From: Phoebastria nigripes
Taxonomy: Eukaryota; Chordata; Aves; Procellariiformes; Diomedeidae
Reading direction: 5' to 3'
DNA length: 64,000 bases
NCBI GenBank assembly: GCA_035582835.1
Contig: JAYKAV010001300.1
Coordinates: 487,283 to 551,282 of the forward strand
This document shows positions 59,401-64,000 of the stretch, in pieces (within the stretch, counting starts at the first letter, position 1; each line of letters opens with the position of its first letter). Below the pieces are notes generated by a model. The model saw only the letters and a list, made by a program, of their open reading frames with translations, was not told the origin of the DNA and searched no databases. A program made the translations under genes and the position numbers.

Positions 59401-62400
59401 TTGCCGTTTATCAGCAAGTAAATATCTAGCTCGGCGGGAGAGCAGCGATGTGAAGCCTGCTTGTTTGCTTGCTTGCTGGAGGTTTTGTGGCTGTTAACCT
59501 ACTGTTGGTGAGGTGATAACGTGCAAGAGCAAAAAAAAATAAAAGGCAGAGGGGAGAGAAACCCCAGTCCTCACGCCCGGCCTCATTACAGCATCGGCAC
59601 TGGGTTTGGTTAAAATTTGGAGGGTTATTTTTTCCTTGTGGTGTGAGATGCAGAAAGCCTCCTGGTACGCTAGGTGCATCCTCGCGAGGTCTTTTAAGTT
59701 TGTCATCTGCCATCATTCAGGTTTCATTGATTCTAGTTGTTCTGTTAAAAAATAACCTACAAGAATCTGCGCTGCACCAATGTTCATCATCCTAATGTCC
59801 TGACACAACCTAAGCGAGGCAGGAGCCAAAAGAGGGGGAGAGGGTGAGGATATGTGCTTTCCCAGTCAAGGCTGGGAGGAAAGCATCGTGTGTTGAAGAA
59901 TATGAGCAGGAATGGGAGATGGGGGAGGGAGTCTAAATTGTCCTGAGACCCTATTCAATCCAGCAAGGAAGATGGAGGATCTTGCTGCTGCAAAAAAAAT
60001 GTACGGCAGAAATCTCAGCCAGCTTCTTTCTGACTTGTTACCTCCCTTCAAAAAATAAATAAATAAGCAGGAAAAGAATCAAAGCAAAACCCCATGATTT
60101 GCTGTAATGTCTTCCATGATACCTTTATCCCGCACGCTTTACAGTCAGAGAGTCCAGTGATGGAGGTATGTGAGAAGCAGGGAGAAAGACTCTGAGGTTT
60201 TCTGTCACAGGAGGGGGAGAAGTATCAGATCATGTTTGAAAGGAGACTTGTCAGGCTGTGAGGTAGGGAGAAAAAATGCCGGTTCCAGGCAGCTGGACCT
60301 GGGGAGGAGGAGGAGGAGGCGGCTCTGGCACTTATGGTTCTGCTGCTGGGTGGAAAACCTGCGGAGGGAGGATGTAGACAGATGGGGGAGCGGGGAGGAA
60401 GGATGTCCAAGGAAGACCGTGGACCGGCTCCTTGGAGGGCTTTAAAAAGAGGGGGAATTTTGAACTGAATCAGGACACGAGTGAGGATGGAGCATAGCTA
60501 AACTGAATGTGAGGTAGCAGGACTTGTCGGCATGGAAGAAAACGGAGGTTGAGTTTTCTGACTCGGCAGAGTTTGGGGCAGTTGGTGGGAGGAAGAGATG
60601 ATCTTTGTAGCCAGATAGCAACTCGGGCAAGGATTGCAGCTGAGGGGATGGGGAGAGAGCCTGTGGCTTGCTTTTTCTATAGGTGGTTTCTCTGGTAGGG
60701 GGACCTTCTGTTAAAATGTCTTTGTAAATTTCTGTTAATTATGTTGGAATCTGGCAACAGCAAGGACAAAATATCTGTCCCTTGTGAAAATATATGTGGG
60801 GATGAAATAAAGCTTTATTATGAATGCTCCCGCGCACCCAGCCCCTCTGCATGCATGGAAACAGCAAGTTTGTGCACACACACCTGCTTGTGTATCACAT
60901 TCTTCCTCCTGAGGGGCAACGTGCACATGTTGTAAGTGTGGTTCCTGCACAGACATGGCCCAATTCTCATGTTTTCCTCAGTTTACATAATAGCTTATTC
61001 TATCAGCCTGGTAGTGGTAGTATTTGACAGCCAACTTTGCAATAGCACAAATTACGATGTGAGGCGCAGGGCAGCTGAGACTTAAAACCAGCATGTGCCA
61101 TGTTTTAGCTTTTCCGTTCACGGCAGCGTTCCCGTGACGGAGCAGGCACATACCACAGACATCGCGTGCACAAGCGACGCCATAAAAATGTTACGCACAT
61201 ACACATGCAGAGGACTGATCTCAGGTCAAACATAGTCGAAGTTGCTGTCTTTGGGAAGAAGCTGAAGCAGCGCCTGCTTGTTGCAGAGAGAGCTTACACG
61301 CTGCTCCCGCACACACAGATCACATGCGTGCATGCTTCACCTTTCCTCTCCGGGATCACCTGTTTGAATTCCAGCTGGGCTGGCAGCACGGGGAAGTTTT
61401 GCACCCCCCTGGATGGAGATTTGATGCCCTTTTTGTTCCAGCTTGGTGCTGGATGGGCTTGAGCCACAAAAGCTTAACAAGAGGGAACACTAATGAGCCC
61501 CCGCTTGGCACGCTGAGAAGAAAGGCCAAGGGCTGAGTGGGCATAAAAACAGTGGCGTGGAGCCCCCTGGCCAGAGCCTGAGCCTCGGCACGAAGGCTGG
61601 GGAGGGAGCGGAGTCTCTGGGGTCGGGAACAAGACGGCAGCGCTGCAGCAAGGGCGCGAGAGGAGACCATGCTGGGGGGAGGAGAGCAGGCTGCTGTTTC
61701 CACATCATCTGAAAACTCAACCTGCTGTCAGGACAGAAGGAAGGCTTGTGCATATTTTATGTCACTTTTCTCCTTCTAGGACAAGCTGCTGATCTGATCA
61801 GCTATGCACTTTAAAATCCTCGATGTGCCGATCAGCAAGTATGACTCCAGGCCAATAACCAGCCTTGGCCTCCTGCCTCCGCTCCTTTGTGGACAGTCAG
61901 TTGCATCCCATGCTGCCCTTCCCCGGAGAGCGCGTGCACAATTAAACCCTGCACGCCGCTCCTCAACTACGGCATGGGATGTGTCTAGCTGCATGGAGAC
62001 AGGGACGGAAAATGGCAACGTGTCAGGGCTGGGGAGGGGAGGCGGGGAGGGGAGTTGGCCATTTCTTACGCTGTTTGCTGATGTCTAGAAGGAGACTAAA
62101 CGGGTAAATCGGTTTTCCTTTGAACTGGTTGTGCATTGCTCCAGTCAGCTGCTCTCGCCTCTGAGATCTTAAGCGGCAGCTCAGGAGTTGGTGGGGCTGG
62201 CAGTAAACAAAACATATTTCACTCCTTCAGCCTGGATTTTGTGGTGTTGGGGGCTGTCAGACAAGAGGATTTCTCCTCAGCAGTTATTTGGGGCTGCTCC
62301 TGCGTGGCAGAGCCACTCGAGCCACCAACATTGCTCCTGCCCACTGGAGATGCGAGCACCACTGGCTGATGCTCCCTGCCCTACACCTAAGGGTGCAGGC

Positions 62401-62625
62401 ATCTTGGGCATCGTAGTTTTGGTAACAGACTCGCACACACAGACACATTATTCCTGTGTCCTGTAAGCAAACTCATTGCCCTAAACACCATTTTGGGACA
62501 CACGGGGAGGCAGATATTTCTGCTACGTGATATGGTCTTATGTACATAACTGAATTAATGTCATCCCTGCTTTATCCTTCACTTGTCCCGTTTGAGAAAC
62601 GGCGGTCTTGGACATGGAGGTTTTG
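59401..62625. other. no gene seen right of the CpG island
   Basis: Sequence of first-intron or intergenic character. Noted: a GGA run at 60301-60322. No exon was supported. Confidence 0.45.
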
Positions 62626-62629
62626 CAGA

Positions 62630-62757
62630 ACTTGCAGTCCTGACACTGATTTGGCGGGCAGCCTTAGGCAAATCGCTTTAAAGCTCGGATCGATCTTCCT
62701 GCTGAAATCTGTAAAATGGGGGTAATGCTTGCCCGCCTCCCAGGGAAGGAGCAGCAC
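62630..62757 (+). repeat. MIR-like SINE
   Basis: GCCTTAGGCAAATCGCTTTA, then GAAATCTGTAAAATGGGGGT and GCCCGCCTCCCAGGG follow the MIR core and 3' half closely (the CTGTAAAATGGGG word is diagnostic). Confidence 0.8.
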
Positions 62758-64000
62758 ACCGAATTGCTTGCGTACCATTGTGGAGTGCCGCGTGCTCCTG
62801 TGCAGACACTACAGCGGGCTCGCACACCACCGCATGAACAAAGCGTGTGGTTTTGCACCGAGCGTGACTCATGCTACGATAAATTTTGCTAGAAGTACGC
62901 GCACACTCGGCGCTCCGTTGGACAGTGGATTCTGTTTTGTCCTTCCAGCAGAAAACAGCGCAACTTGCCAGTGACACGGACTGTACATGTATTCCCATAA
63001 CAACAATATTATAAACATATGGTAAACCTGGTATAACAACTGCTGTCCGTGTCTCCACGCAAAACAAGGAGCCGATTAACAAAAACTTGAGGCTGGCTGA
63101 GGCTGTATCTCCCCAGACTGTGATCTCATCAGCTTTCCCAAGCTAACCACAACCTGGTCACTGCTCGGATTGTAAACTTGGGAGGGGGGGGAGCAGTTTG
63201 CAGGAATGGCTATTTGTGATTCAGTCCGCTTCCCTCTGACTCAGTACTGAACCATCCGTCGGTAGGGTATTTGGGGATAGTACGCTTTGGACGTCGCGCA
63301 TCAGTTTAGTTCTTGGAAGAAATTCTGCAGTACCCGGGCTTGCTTACAACGGAGTTTTGTCTCGGCATCTTTTGTAAAAGCAAAACCCTAAAAACTACTT
63401 CTGACTATTAAAGACGCCATGGTAATTTTTGCCAAAAGAAGGGGGGGCCGGGGGTGGTCTTAGCCCTGGGCACTTTGCCAGACTCGAGCTCAGGAAATTG
63501 CAGTCTATCTAGGTAAAACTCCCCTATAGTTTAAATGAAAAAAAGTATTCATCTCTTACTGTCTTAAAGGGTTAGCGCTGTGTTTCTCTGGAGCCTTAAA
63601 CAGACAGTACATTCTAGCTGGAGAGGTGGTTACAGTTGCTTGCTGGGAGAAGAATTTTTTCTGCAAAAACTGGGGCTTTTTTGCATTTTTGGGATGCTTC
63701 TAATTGCAAAATGCTGTATGTATTTTAGGTTATTGCAAGGCTTGAATGAATATGCAGATCAACATACAAGTAAAAGTGCAAGGAAATACACTGGTGTGGT
63801 GTTTGCGCAGGGGGCAGGCAGCTAGCAAATACATGTTTTTTCTGTAGCAGAAAAATAAGGACCAGTTTTTTAGTCTTGCGCGTGTGCATCTGGGGACTGG
63901 ATTTTGTATGTTTAGCAGCAATTGCTTTTGTAAGCTGCTGCTAAGGCACGTAACTGGCCGTGTGCAATTGCAGTAATGGAATGTGAAAATGCAACTACAC
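62758..64000. other. nothing supported
   Basis: No exon, repeat family or RNA gene recognised to the window end; only a G run at 63183-63190 and short random frames. Confidence 0.5.

Noticed and set aside
58041..59421. Frames of up to 339 codons crossing the N gap.
   Set aside because: Open only because the Ns are read as unknown residues and GC content is very high; no conserved domain is visible.

Overview
The window looks like a draft assembly of a bird nuclear chromosome. The evidence is several CR1 LINE copies with the avian 3' end (one ends in the ATTCTATGATTCTATGA tail at 1-163), older MIR-like and L3-like retroposons, intron-exon genes with GT/AG splice sites, CpG-island promoters, and scattered single Ns with two longer N runs (42961-43042 and 58631-58840). 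There are no bacterial-type operons, CRISPR arrays, tRNA or rRNA genes that I can see.

Left half (2.2-25.3 kb): two complete protein-coding genes, both read on the minus strand, could be assembled exon by exon with consistent phases. POGLUT1 (11267-25270, 11 coding exons, 392 codons plus stop) encodes the ER protein O-glucosyltransferase that modifies EGF repeats of Notch; it keeps a C-terminal KTEL retention signal. TIMMDC1 (2181-9084, 7 coding exons, 235 codons plus stop) encodes a Tim17/22-family inner-mitochondrial-membrane assembly factor for respiratory complex I. The POGLUT1 to TIMMDC1 tandem order is the one known from human chromosome 3q13.33. Each gene has its own CpG-island promoter (about 8.4-9.3 kb and 24.9-25.5 kb). 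The POGLUT1 promoter also carries two plus-strand YY1-type AAGATGGCGGC boxes and a ZNF143-like box, which suggests divergent transcription to the right.

Right half (25.3-64 kb): no gene could be identified by name. TMEM39A, the divergent partner of POGLUT1 in mammals, was looked for and not found. What is present: CR1 copies (33.5-35.5 kb), MIR/L3-like fossils, two more CpG islands (43.7-44.0 kb and 57.6-59.4 kb, each near an assembly gap), a pure pyrimidine tract at 44.05-44.16 kb, and several exon-like open frames with good splice signals but no recognised homology: a possible coiled-coil gene on the minus strand (27.3-30.4 kb), isolated plus-strand frames (28.2, 29.8, 32.5 and 38.4 kb), and a phase-compatible exon pair at 56.0-56.5 kb. 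These are reported as candidates only. The strongest structural oddity is a near-perfect 41-bp-arm hairpin in POGLUT1 intron 1 (24903-24999).

I see no convincing novel biological system. The best leads are the unassigned exon-like frames to the right of POGLUT1 and the apparent absence of TMEM39A.
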